A program made the position numbers and the translations under genes. From a virus, in the IMG/VR virus record IMGVR_UViG_3300035698_014892, positions 1 through 43,905 of that record: DNA of 43,905 nt. One strand, written 5' to 3'. This document shows, piece by piece, positions 35,672 through 43,326 of this stretch (positions are counted from its first letter, which is position 1; each line of letters opens with the position of its first letter). Below the pieces are notes generated by a model. It did not search any database, had not been told where the DNA came from, and saw nothing but the letters and a program-made list of their open reading frames with translations.

Positions 35672-37741
35672 CTACAACGTCTCTAGGGCACTTATTACTT
35701 TATCTAACGCCTTGAACGCTCTTACCGTTTGGTCTTCATCTATTGCATCAGCACCTAGACGAGAAGCTAAGGTAAGTTGACAAAGTTTTGAAGCTGCATC
35801 ATGGAAACGTGGAGTAAAATCTTTGAATATTGACAAGTTATCTGGGTTGATAAAATTTAGTGATAATACAGAATCAACTGTCTCTACTCCTTCAAGTTTA
35901 GCTGTCTTAGTTAGAAACTTTGATAATATCGATCCATCATTCTGAACACCAACTAAGCTAGCTGCTTCTTTTACTAAACAAGATTTCAATCCATTTGTTA
36001 TAGCAATAGCATTGTTAATCTTGTCTTTAAAAATACCTGCACTTTTCATCAGATACTCTGCTTTTGTTGGTTTGATATATTTAGGATATATCTCTTTCAA
36101 ACCAGCAAAATGATCATCTGCTTGTTTTAATATTTCACTTGCAGTTTTTTCATTATAACCAAGATTTTCTAAAACAAATATTGCATACTCTTTATCTGAA
36201 TTATTCAGATCTACCGGACTGGTTGATGCGTATTTTTCAACACCCTGTATAGCATAGTAGCCGTCACGTTTTGAAATTACTCTAACTTTATGACCATTAT
36301 TATTTGCTTTGTACTCGGACACCTTAACCATGCCAAATGCATCTGCAAGATCTACAAGTCTTGGAAGTGCAACAAATTTCATATGGTTAGGTATCGAAAC
36401 TACACGTTCTTCTGTATCTGTTTGTATTGAAGGAACATTTTGGTATTTTTCTTTGTTCTTTTCGTTTGGATCATAAGATGTTGTAACTTTCTGCGCAATA
36501 CTGTCAATAGTGAACACTGTTGGTATCCCGTAGAAATCTATTGCATGGACCTTTAACGCATCTTCTTCTGTTTCTATCATTCTAACAGTAAAAGGTATTA
36601 CTGCTATTGCCTTAATAGTTTCATTCATAGCGTTTTTTTCATTTTCGTAAACAAAAGTTCCGAACATACCAGGGTTTAATTCTGACGTTTGCGTTGATAC
36701 TCCAGAGTTGATTTTCTTACCTATTATACTACCTGAGAAAGAACTATTCTCTCCGCATATAAACAATTTTTTATTTACTGGTTCTTGATTATAGTTAACT
36801 ATGTTTGGTATTACTGTACCTCTTAATAATTCCCCATCGTGACGACTAACAATATATGTTGCGAACTCATTAGCTTCACCAACTTCTTCGTATTTCAAAC
36901 TTTGTGTCTCTGCAGATGTATCACCATCTTGAACATCAGCAAGAGATGAAGAATGTACTACTCTTTTAGAAAATGTATCTCCACCCATTTCACTATCAAT
37001 TTCTGCTTTTTTAACTATTTCTGTTTTAAGCTTAGGATCCCAATAAAGCATAGGGGAACTAGCTATTTTAAGTTTATTATGAGCAACCTTTTCAATCATA
37101 TATACAAGGTCTTCTTCACCAACTTCTGATGCATATTTCTCTAATTCAGGCGTACTATCTTCTGCTTTTGAAACAGTATCCATAATCTCCATAGTAATAG
37201 GACTAGATGCTAGTTTTGCTAATGTAGGTCTGTCTATTGCGTCCTTAAATGCCTCTACATCATTTTTGTATAACTGTAGAGATGATACCTTAAACATTCC
37301 ACCTGCTGGTGGATGACTTGCTTCGTACTGAGATATAACTTCTCCAGCTGACATATACGGTTTAGGAGTAACAGTTTTGTTGAATATTGACATAGCAGAG
37401 AATATCTTATTAAAGTTCAAATTTGTGAGAGGTAACATTTTATCTTCATATATTAATATATCTAAAGGTGCTAACATAAAATTCCTAATCACAACAGGAA
37501 TGCCTACTTGGCACTTACCTTGTTTATCCCTTATTATAACAGAACCAACAAAATACCCCTTCTCGGCATCTACCGTTTTTGTTTCAAGATTAATGAGTTT
37601 GTCAGTAAGAGCGTCAACTCGTTTATATACCTCAGAGTATATTTTATCCTTCCACTCCATTTCGGAATTTCCAGCTCTGATATAAGAAACTATATCACTT
37701 TGTTCCGCTTTGTCTTTTGAAAAGAAATTTTGTAAACTCAT
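35672..37741 (-). CDS. Large virion protein with many K-x-A motifs
   Basis: A 689-residue protein with GAGGTG upstream. I count at least nine hydrophobic-x-K-x-A units (TLAKLAS, LEKYAS, IEKVAH, IVKKAE, VEKYAS, ILKQAD, LMKSAG, LVKEAA, LTKTAK), against one in the 540-residue GroEL. The N-terminal 160 residues look like a separate domain. It does not show portal features. A head-internal, protease-processed protein is the most economical reading; function unknown. Confidence 0.6.
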   Translation of the reverse strand: MSLQNFFSKDKAEQSDIVSYIRAGNSEMEWKDKIYSEVYKRVDALTDKLINLETKTVDAEKGYFVGSVIIRDKQGKCQVGIPVVIRNFMLAPLDILIYEDKMLPLTNLNFNKIFSAMSIFNKTVTPKPYMSAGEVISQYEASHPPAGGMFKVSSLQLYKNDVEAFKDAIDRPTLAKLASSPITMEIMDTVSKAEDSTPELEKYASEVGEEDLVYMIEKVAHNKLKIASSPMLYWDPKLKTEIVKKAEIDSEMGGDTFSKRVVHSSSLADVQDGDTSAETQSLKYEEVGEANEFATYIVSRHDGELLRGTVIPNIVNYNQEPVNKKLFICGENSSFSGSIIGKKINSGVSTQTSELNPGMFGTFVYENEKNAMNETIKAIAVIPFTVRMIETEEDALKVHAIDFYGIPTVFTIDSIAQKVTTSYDPNEKNKEKYQNVPSIQTDTEERVVSIPNHMKFVALPRLVDLADAFGMVKVSEYKANNNGHKVRVISKRDGYYAIQGVEKYASTSPVDLNNSDKEYAIFVLENLGYNEKTASEILKQADDHFAGLKEIYPKYIKPTKAEYLMKSAGIFKDKINNAIAITNGLKSCLVKEAASLVGVQNDGSILSKFLTKTAKLEGVETVDSVLSLNFINPDNLSIFKDFTPRFHDAASKLCQLTLASRLGADAIDEDQTVRAFKALDKVISALETL

Positions 37742-37769
37742 TATTACACCTCTTTTTTTTAATATATGT

Positions 37770-38330
37770 CTATGCTATAGCACCTGCAAGAAAAGTATCA
37801 TCTACAGTTTCATCTACCGTAAAAGTTAAATCGGGACTTAATAAAGTAGGTGACGGTGGTTGTGGAACTGTTAATCCAGGCATAGTTAAATTACCTATAC
37901 TACCACTAGCCTCAGATGGGTTACTGCCAGCCCCCTTAACATCTTCTGGACAAGTCTTTGATGGATTAGGAGGACATTTAATATTTGGAAGACTTGGCAT
38001 TGTGAACGAAATTTTAGGTATTTTAAAACCAAAATCAGGTAATGAGGGAAGACCAATCTTTCCTAAATTAGGCATTCCAGGGATATTAATTGTCGGAAGA
38101 TTTGGCATCTTAGCTTTCATTAACTTCGTTAAAAACCCTGTAATATTTATTGTTGGTATAGATGGTAAACTTAAATTAGGTAAGCCAACACATAAAAAAC
38201 TAGTAGCCGAAAGAGTTAAGTCTCCAACGCCACCAATACTAGGTGTTGGTACACTAGGTACAATACTAGAAACATCAGGAACAGCAGGTGTTGGTAAGTT
38301 AGGTATTGGTACACTAGGCATAGATGCCAT
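37770..38330 (-). CDS. Proline-rich repeat virion protein
   Basis: A 186-residue protein of low complexity. Short units of the form P-x-[IL]-P (PNLPTINIPGMPNL, PSLPSIPTINI) recur through most of the length, with two Cys near the middle (NIKCPPNPSKTCPED). Such sequence may form an extended polyproline or beta-prism-like rod. It is encoded after the probable spike gene, so a baseplate tip or tail-tip role is possible. No family recognised. Confidence 0.6.
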   Translation of the reverse strand: MASMPSVPIPNLPTPAVPDVSSIVPSVPTPSIGGVGDLTLSATSFLCVGLPNLSLPSIPTINITGFLTKLMKAKMPNLPTINIPGMPNLGKIGLPSLPDFGFKIPKISFTMPSLPNIKCPPNPSKTCPEDVKGAGSNPSEASGSIGNLTMPGLTVPQPPSPTLLSPDLTFTVDETVDDTFLAGAIA

Positions 38331-38983
38331 TATGAAATTACCCCCTCAACAGATTCTGAATCTGAACCACTTCCACCTACTCCGATAGTTCCAGTTCCTG
38401 TAACCACTGCCAAATTCTCCTTAATACTTCTTGCTATAATAAATGCCATTCTCTTTTGTATTTCAAGAACATCTTCTATAACTTCGCCGGTACCAGGTTT
38501 TCTTTGCATATACATTCTAGTTCTTGGATTAAGATCCGCATTTTTAAGATTAAGAATAATTTCATCTTTAATCAGGTCTTCCTCCACTGCAATACCCGAC
38601 GGTGATATCTGACAAGTTCCATCGTTAACACAGGTATAGTTTATTACTATATCCAGTTTTGCCAACTCTTCACCTATCATAGAGATACCTTGCATACCGA
38701 TTATATCAGAATGTTCCGAACCTGGCAACTCACTGTAAAGTTTCCAGTTATTTAACAGATAACTATAAAACGTTGATTGGGTAATTCCTTGTATTCCGTA
38801 TATGTTTCCAACCCCTGGACTCGATGATCCCCCGATACCATCACATACAACAGTATAAACAGAAGGGTCTATCATTTTATCAATTACCGCATTGGAAATA
38901 CACTTATCCCATAGCTTTACAGCATCTGTTTCAAAAAGGTTTATATCTAAACTTGTTTTAAGTCTAGCTGCATTTAATGACAT
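38330..38983 (-). CDS. Probable baseplate-region protein
   Basis: A 217-residue protein between the spike-like gene and the Pro-rich gene, with TAATG overlaps at both ends. It is alpha/beta with a Gly/Ser-rich C-terminus (VGGSGSDSESVEG). No enzyme motif. Tight coupling to its neighbours suggests a baseplate or tail-tip component; this is inference. Confidence 0.5.
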   Translation of the reverse strand: MSLNAARLKTSLDINLFETDAVKLWDKCISNAVIDKMIDPSVYTVVCDGIGGSSSPGVGNIYGIQGITQSTFYSYLLNNWKLYSELPGSEHSDIIGMQGISMIGEELAKLDIVINYTCVNDGTCQISPSGIAVEEDLIKDEIILNLKNADLNPRTRMYMQRKPGTGEVIEDVLEIQKRMAFIIARSIKENLAVVTGTGTIGVGGSGSDSESVEGVIS

Positions 38984-40182
38984 TATCCAGCACCAAATAT
39001 AGGAAGACCACCAATAGGTAATCCTGTCCAGTAATCAGTAGCGTGTGTTCCGCCAGTAAAACCAGTTACAACACCAAATCCTTCTCCACTACAACCATCT
39101 TTACCAGCATATAATTCTTTTGTATTCATTATTAAACTATCACCATTAATAACAATATTTTCTGCGTTTAATGTAATGCCCTTAGAATCCATTGTAAAGG
39201 TATTAGCATTTACACCATCGCTAAGTTCTATACCATCTTTTGAAAAACGCAATTGATGTCCCATTGAATTATGTGATACGGTTAATTCATCAACTGTTGC
39301 GTCATAAGCAATAGTTGCTTTAATACCACCAGAACCAGTCATTACATTAAAAGTTCCGTCTTTTTTCATCTGAATCCAACCTGACGGAATCTTCATATCA
39401 AGCTGTTCTTCTGTTTTATCATATTGAAAAAAAGCACCATCTCTGTACACTAATGACACCGTGCCATCATCAAATATTTTAATATCACCTACTTCTTCTT
39501 TTCCATTACTAAAGGTGGTTTGTTTTATAACACCAGTAATATCAACCATACCTTTAAATTCTTGAATAACTGGTATTTGACCCTTCTTGTCATATCTATA
39601 AACTTTTTTAGTATTTAAACACTCACCTGAATCCAAATCAATTTTTTCCCACTTTTCAAAACCAGCATCAGTAAACAATTCCCAATTTCTGCAATAATGA
39701 GAAATCATATATCTTCTTGGAAGATACATAGTCTTACATTGAGCATTAGCTGAGACCTCTATTGCTCCACCAGAATACAAATGTATTTTATTTCCCGCAA
39801 CTGTTCTAAATCTATAATCACCTGGTAGCAATGGCTCTGTATCTGGAGCTCCAATCTCACCAGTTCCTAAATACGGAATTTTTGCAAACCCAATAATATA
39901 TGGATTAAATCCATCAACGAGAGCCAGTATGCAAATAGAATTGACAATTGGTGCAATATCTAATCCATCACCATAGGGCGTTCCAAACGGATCTATAAGG
40001 GGGCATCTATCATATCGTCTATCGTCCATTGTAATTACAGATACAACCCTATCATTTCCAAAGTTATTTGGAACTGATACTATTTTACCGAATTTTAATT
40101 GTGCTTGTCCGAAATTCATTTGATTATCAAATGATTCTTGCCTTCCAAAAAATTGGTCTGTAACTACATGATAATTATCCAT
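38983..40182 (-). CDS. Probable baseplate spike/hub protein
   Basis: A 399-residue protein. Residues ~25-105 resemble the OB-fold domain of gp5/gpV-type spikes (KFGKIVSV, ... APIVNSICILALVDG, ... IIGFAKIP). The rest is a succession of short beta strands with Gly/Asp turns (VGDIKIFDDGTVSLVYRDG, FNVMTGSGGIKATIA), typical of trimeric beta-helical spikes. It would pierce the host envelope during contraction. No lysozyme domain is apparent. Confidence 0.6.
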   Translation of the reverse strand: MDNYHVVTDQFFGRQESFDNQMNFGQAQLKFGKIVSVPNNFGNDRVVSVITMDDRRYDRCPLIDPFGTPYGDGLDIAPIVNSICILALVDGFNPYIIGFAKIPYLGTGEIGAPDTEPLLPGDYRFRTVAGNKIHLYSGGAIEVSANAQCKTMYLPRRYMISHYCRNWELFTDAGFEKWEKIDLDSGECLNTKKVYRYDKKGQIPVIQEFKGMVDITGVIKQTTFSNGKEEVGDIKIFDDGTVSLVYRDGAFFQYDKTEEQLDMKIPSGWIQMKKDGTFNVMTGSGGIKATIAYDATVDELTVSHNSMGHQLRFSKDGIELSDGVNANTFTMDSKGITLNAENIVINGDSLIMNTKELYAGKDGCSGEGFGVVTGFTGGTHATDYWTGLPIGGLPIFGAG

Positions 40183-40188
40183 ATTAGT

Positions 40189-40217
40189 AGAGTACCATTA
40201 TGCGAATAAGTAGTCAA
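40189..40217 (-). promoter_or_regulatory. Weak leftward promoter candidate
   Basis: Read leftward, TTGACT (40217-40212) is followed after 17 bases by TACTCT (40194-40189). The -10 is poor and the predicted start is almost at the spike ATG, which has no clear ribosome site. A leaderless or differently placed start is possible. Confidence 0.25.
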
Positions 40218-40241
40218 TAAAAAAGAGGTGTTTTAAATTAA

Positions 40242-40249
40242 GGTATAAG
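40242..40249 (+). promoter_or_regulatory. GGTATAAG promoter-like octamer, copy 5
   Basis: The octamer lies 46 bases before the ssb ATG, in the divergent gap between the leftward spike gene and rightward ssb. Confidence 0.5.
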
Positions 40250-40295
40250 ACATTTAACCAGCTAAAAAGTTGGAACTAAAACAGGAGGGATCTAC

Positions 40296-40697
40296 ATGAA
40301 TTCAATCTCAGTTGCAGGAAGATTAGGGAAAGACCCAATCTTAAAAGAACTAGGAAATGGTAAGAAAGTAGCTACAGTAAGTCTAGCAGAAGATCAGGGC
40401 TCAAAAGAAAAGCCAAGAACGTTATGGTACACACTAAATTTTTGGGGAAACTCTGCTGACATAGTAATGCAATACTGTAAGAAGGGTATGGGCATGAATG
40501 TTATTGCAGGTGGACTTAAAGTTGACGAATGGGAAAAAGAGGGAAATAAATATCACAATGTCGTTATAGATGTTGATAAATTTAAACTTCCACCACGCCT
40601 ACAGGCAACAGAAAATGTTACAACACAAAACACTGCTCCAACAGCAGAAACTGTTCCAGCACAGACTGCTCCAGCAGAAGACGAAATCCCATTTTAG
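40296..40697 (+). CDS. ssb: Single-stranded DNA-binding protein
   Basis: A 133-residue canonical bacterial/phage SSB. The OB-fold core includes MNSISVAGRLGKDPILKELG, KVATVSLAED, RTLWYTLNFWGNSADI and MNVIAGGLKVDEW. A Gln/Thr/Pro-rich linker follows, ending in DEIPF, the acidic tip that normally recruits replication and repair proteins. It coats ssDNA during replication. It has an AGGAGG site and is the only ordinary protein gene in this rightward cassette. Confidence 0.92.
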   Translation: MNSISVAGRLGKDPILKELGNGKKVATVSLAEDQGSKEKPRTLWYTLNFWGNSADIVMQYCKKGMGMNVIAGGLKVDEWEKEGNKYHNVVIDVDKFKLPPRLQATENVTTQNTAPTAETVPAQTAPAEDEIPF

Positions 40698-40708
40698 TAG
40701 GCAGAAAG

Positions 40709-40716
40709 GGTATAAG
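40709..40716 (+). promoter_or_regulatory. GGTATAAG promoter-like octamer, copy 6
   Basis: The octamer begins 12 bases after the ssb stop and is followed by ACTAATAGAGAAGGAAAAAG, similar to copies 3 and 4. No credible gene follows, so it appears to drive a noncoding RNA. Confidence 0.5.
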
Positions 40717-40721
40717 ACTAA

Positions 40722-41048
40722 TAGAGAAGGAAAAAGTAGATATACTGTTTCTTGGTCTCTAGGCGCCACGGATCCTCTAGGCGCTATTTGAAGTTGGGGA
40801 GAAGATGGTCAGTTGCAAGCCATCGGCCGTAAGGTTAAATCGCAGCAACTGGTTTTGTAGTCAGACATCTCGATGTACTCACAAGAACGTTGACGAAGGA
40901 GCTAGTTTAGAAAAAAGAGAGGGAAATGTGTCATGTGCTTAGTATCAAAAGCCGTGTCCGGAGAAGAAGAATCTTCAACCCACCACAGAAAACTTAATTG
41001 ATACAAAAATATGGGCGATGGGCTTTATGCCTGTCGCCCTTTCTTATT
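40722..41048 (+). ncRNA. Candidate ~320-nt structured noncoding RNA
   Basis: After ssb there are ~400 bases without a convincing gene, bounded by a promoter-like octamer and a strong terminator. GC is higher than in the surroundings. Helices visible by eye include CAGTTGC (40810-40816) with GCAACTG (40845-40851), GCGCC (40763-40767) with GGCGC (40780-40784), and ACAT/ATGT around CTCG near 40865. A direct repeat CTCTAGGCGC occurs at 40757 and 40775. A 45-codon frame starts at 40805 but has an atypical composition. tmRNA, RNase P and group I/II intron consensus were considered and not met. Confidence 0.55.
41013..41048 (+). terminator. Strong terminator of the noncoding RNA unit
   Basis: GGGCGATGGGC (41013-41023) pairs with GCCTGTCGCCC (41029-41039), including two wobble pairs, around TTTAT, followed by TTTCTTATT. 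Read leftward the same hairpin is followed by TATTTTTG, so it may act in both directions. Bases 41049-41099 after it are AT-rich with nothing else recognised. Confidence 0.85.
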
Positions 41049-41099
41049 AATCGGTTTTTTTTAGTTATTTATTCTTTTATTTAAATTAATTCCTACAGA

Positions 41100-41468
41100 C
41101 TACTTACTCCTAATATACGCTACAGGTCGTGGTGATATTTGATACGACGTTTGTTTATCACTTATCTCTTCGGCCCAACGTGTAGCCCCACGCATATCCT
41201 CATCCTGTTGTGCTGTATCTTTATCATAAATAGCATCTCCATCTTCGGCTCTACCATTGTCTGTATATAGGGTATCGTCTCCATCTTTACGTAGTTTATT
41301 CTTTTTGGGTATATATGTTATGCAATCTTCAAACATATTACCTTCTGCGGTTCTATGAAGCATAGCACTTTGTCCACCAGTGTAATCTTCTGGAAACCAC
41401 TCAACAGTAGGACGGGTAATTGCTAACTTAGTAAGTTCTGATGTAAAGCCTTTTAGTATAATATTCAT
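41100..41468 (-). CDS. Tagged late protein, unknown function
   Basis: A 122-residue protein starting MNIILKGFTSELTKLAITRP, a clear copy of the shared tag. The rest is polar and acidic (KDGDDTLYTDNGRAEDGDAI). GGAAG serves as a modest ribosome site. A candidate internal virion protein; no domain recognised. Confidence 0.65.
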   Translation of the reverse strand: MNIILKGFTSELTKLAITRPTVEWFPEDYTGGQSAMLHRTAEGNMFEDCITYIPKKNKLRKDGDDTLYTDNGRAEDGDAIYDKDTAQQDEDMRGATRWAEEISDKQTSYQISPRPVAYIRSK

Positions 41469-41469
41469 G

Positions 41470-41637
41470 TTACTTCCATTTAATAGAATTCGGGCTAGAA
41501 TAACCGGCTACTTTCATACTCTTGGGTTTTTTATAATAATTAACCTTCATTTTGCTAGGGTCTTTCTTGAATTTATCGCGGACTATTTGTGCTCTCTTTT
41601 CTAGCTCATTTATAAAACCACTTAATATATTATTCAT
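41470..41637 (-). CDS. Short tagged basic protein (55 aa)
   Basis: A 55-residue frame starting MNNILSGFINELEKRAQIV, an exact fit to the tag consensus, followed by a basic tail (KFKKDPSKMKVNYYKKPKSM). Its ATG overlaps the upstream TGA, with GGGAG before it. The tag is almost a third of the protein, so after cleavage only a ~40-residue basic peptide would remain. Confidence 0.7.
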   Translation of the reverse strand: MNNILSGFINELEKRAQIVRDKFKKDPSKMKVNYYKKPKSMKVAGYSSPNSIKWK

Positions 41638-42002
41638 AACGTTCTCCCTAATTCATCCCAATTATTATTAAAGTGTTTTGCTCTATCATCTATAAAATAC
41701 TTAGCAACGGGTTTACCTTCTTTTTGTTCTATTATTTTATCATAAGGAATACCTTTTTCTTTTATATATTCCTTCATAACCTTCATCTTGTCATCGGTAA
41801 ATCTAACATTATTTCTGGCACTAAATATTCCTATTTCATATTTCTTCTGAAGCTTTTTTAAATTTTCTATAACCCCATTTTTAAGCCCTGTTATAGCATA
41901 CCCTTTTTTAGAGTCTGAATTAACAATTGTGTTATCAAAATCAACTGCAAGCAAGGGTTTTGCCAGTTTTTCTATTTCTGATTTAAACCCAACCAAAATC
42001 AC
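41634..42002 (-). CDS. HAD-type phosphatase with N-terminal virion tag
   Basis: A 122-residue protein starting at GTG (GTGA overlap). Residues 2-14 (ILVGFKSEIEKLA) are the shared tag. The HAD motif I LLAVDFDNTIV (Asp21, Asp23) follows immediately, then motif II-like IFSARNN (Ser61), Lys98, and motif IV FIDDRA (Asp105, Asp106). It would hydrolyse a phosphoester such as a nucleotide or 3'-phosphate end; the substrate is unknown. The tag directly before the catalytic domain suggests the enzyme is packaged and released by cleavage. Confidence 0.8.
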   Translation of the reverse strand: MILVGFKSEIEKLAKPLLAVDFDNTIVNSDSKKGYAITGLKNGVIENLKKLQKKYEIGIFSARNNVRFTDDKMKVMKEYIKEKGIPYDKIIEQKEGKPVAKYFIDDRAKHFNNNWDELGRTL

Positions 42003-42490
42003 TTCTGTTGTACTCCTTCGTTAGCTGATATATCCTCGTAATTCTTACAAACAAATACGTTATTTTTTTGCTGTTCTAATTCTATTTTACCAAGAGCACA
42101 TCTTCCAATAGATGTCCCCATCATTGCAAATTTACAGGTAGATGGACATATAATTATTGTGCTTTGTTGTGGTTGTGGTTGTGGTCCTACTACAGAAGCT
42201 GTATCAATTGCTGCTGGATTTTCCCCAGGGACAGCATTTGGATTTGTAAGTTCTCCGTTTGCAGCAGATCCATCTCCAGATACATTAGTAGCAGGCGCCT
42301 GAGCAGCGGCTTGGTTACCTGTACCACCTAAATCAGGTGCATCAGTAATCGGCTGTGTTTTCTGAGCAGTATCTCCTGCTGGTTTTTTTTTATCCAACGC
42401 CTTTTCATCTTTTGGTACACTATTTATATTTACGGCAACCGTAGATTCTTTAGCTAGTTTTTCAAAAAGTGCCTTCATTGTTTGTCCCAT
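41999..42490 (-). CDS. Ala/Pro/Gln-rich protein with C-terminal Cys motif
   Basis: A 163-residue protein with CAGGAG upstream. It begins MKALFEKLAKES-like (residues 5-16), a degenerate tag, then a long disordered Ala/Gly/Pro/Gln region, and finally four cysteines (IIICPSTCKFAMMG, GRCALGK, FVCKNYED) that may bind a metal. Probably a virion protein; no family recognised. Confidence 0.6.
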   Translation of the reverse strand: MGQTMKALFEKLAKESTVAVNINSVPKDEKALDKKKPAGDTAQKTQPITDAPDLGGTGNQAAAQAPATNVSGDGSAANGELTNPNAVPGENPAAIDTASVVGPQPQPQQSTIIICPSTCKFAMMGTSIGRCALGKIELEQQKNNVFVCKNYEDISANEGVQQK

Positions 42491-42504
42491 GTTATACTCC
42501 TGTT

Positions 42505-42903
42505 TTATTTCTTCTTATTGTATGTTTTACGGATTCTATCAGCCTCATCTACTACCTGGTGTGCCCTTAAAGATCCCCTTAAACTTAACAAACCTCCAAT
42601 ACCAGCTCCTACTCCAGCGCCAATTAATCCACGTTTGATACCTTTTCCTCTTTTAAAACCACTCAAAGCACCAACCCCTGCTCCTACAGAACCTAAAATA
42701 CCTGCGTTAAGAGCTGCCGTTGGCCCGTGTTTTAATTTTCCTGTTTTTAAATCATAAAAGGTTCTATCAGATTTTTCTTTTAGAGTTCTGTTTTCCCTTT
42801 TTGTAAAAGCAATCTTCTCCATCTCCGAAATATAACCCTTGGCTATGATTCTCCCCATAGTCATATATTCCTCGGCAGTTTTTACTAATTCATCGTTAAA
42901 CAT
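42505..42903 (-). CDS. Tagged glycine-zipper protein
   Basis: A 132-residue protein with AAAGGAG upstream. The first ~32 residues (LVKTAEEYMTMGRIIAKGYI, then SEMEKIA) are nearly identical to residues ~32-58 of the protein at 23289. The C-terminal half has Gly-zipper segments (ILGSVGAGVGALSGFKRGKG, then GAGVGAGIGG) typical of membrane-inserting peptides. Candidate internal head protein acting on the host membrane. Confidence 0.7.
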   Translation of the reverse strand: MFNDELVKTAEEYMTMGRIIAKGYISEMEKIAFTKRENRTLKEKSDRTFYDLKTGKLKHGPTAALNAGILGSVGAGVGALSGFKRGKGIKRGLIGAGVGAGIGGLLSLRGSLRAHQVVDEADRIRKTYNKKK

Positions 42904-42915
42904 AATTTTACTCCT

Positions 42916-43326
42916 TTATATTAATCCTTTTTGGTAGAACTGAATATTGTGTCCTGGTATAATTGGAAAGCTTAAATCAAATGGTTTGTCAAAAGTATTA
43001 GTTCTAGCTTTTTCAGGATCTGTTTTCTTTAGCCATCTTCTTGCAGCTTCAGTCTGTTTATTATCGCTATTAGCTCTCATTGCTGCTAATGCTGCTCCTA
43101 AACTAGCACCGAAAATACCGGTCTTAAATCCCTTTCCTCCAAGTTTTTTAGATAGGTAATATCCTAGTGCTGCGCCAATTGAACCACCAACTATTGGTTC
43201 AACTACTACATTGTGTTTGTCTTTTTTAGCCCAACCTTCTGCGAGATCATCAGTAGTAGTGAAATCAGTATCAAGAGCTCTTTTTTCTAATTCTGATATA
43301 AAACCTTTTAATATATTATTTGACAT
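42916..43326 (-). CDS. Tagged glycine-zipper protein
   Basis: A 136-residue protein starting MSNNILKGFISELEKRALDT, a near-ideal copy of the tag. The middle has two Gly/Ala-rich hydrophobic segments (VGGSIGAALGYYLSKKLGG and TGIFGASLGAALAAM) resembling a Gly zipper. The C-terminus is polar. It overlaps the upstream gene and has no strong ribosome site, suggesting coupling. Confidence 0.68.
   Translation of the reverse strand: MSNNILKGFISELEKRALDTDFTTTDDLAEGWAKKDKHNVVVEPIVGGSIGAALGYYLSKKLGGKGFKTGIFGASLGAALAAMRANSDNKQTEAARRWLKKTDPEKARTNTFDKPFDLSFPIIPGHNIQFYQKGLI

Noticed and set aside
40805-40942. A 45-codon frame (MVSCKPSAVRLN...) inside the post-ssb region
   Set aside because: Ribosome site is only moderate, composition (Ser, Cys, Arg) is unlike other genes here, and it overlaps strong RNA helices. 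I treat the region as RNA but cannot exclude a peptide.
40722-41012. Post-ssb region as a group I intron, group II domain V, RNase P RNA or tmRNA
   Set aside because: Isolated resemblances (AATCGCAGC, AGCCGTGT, ACAGAA) occur, but the required partner elements and spacing are missing, and there are no flanking exons.
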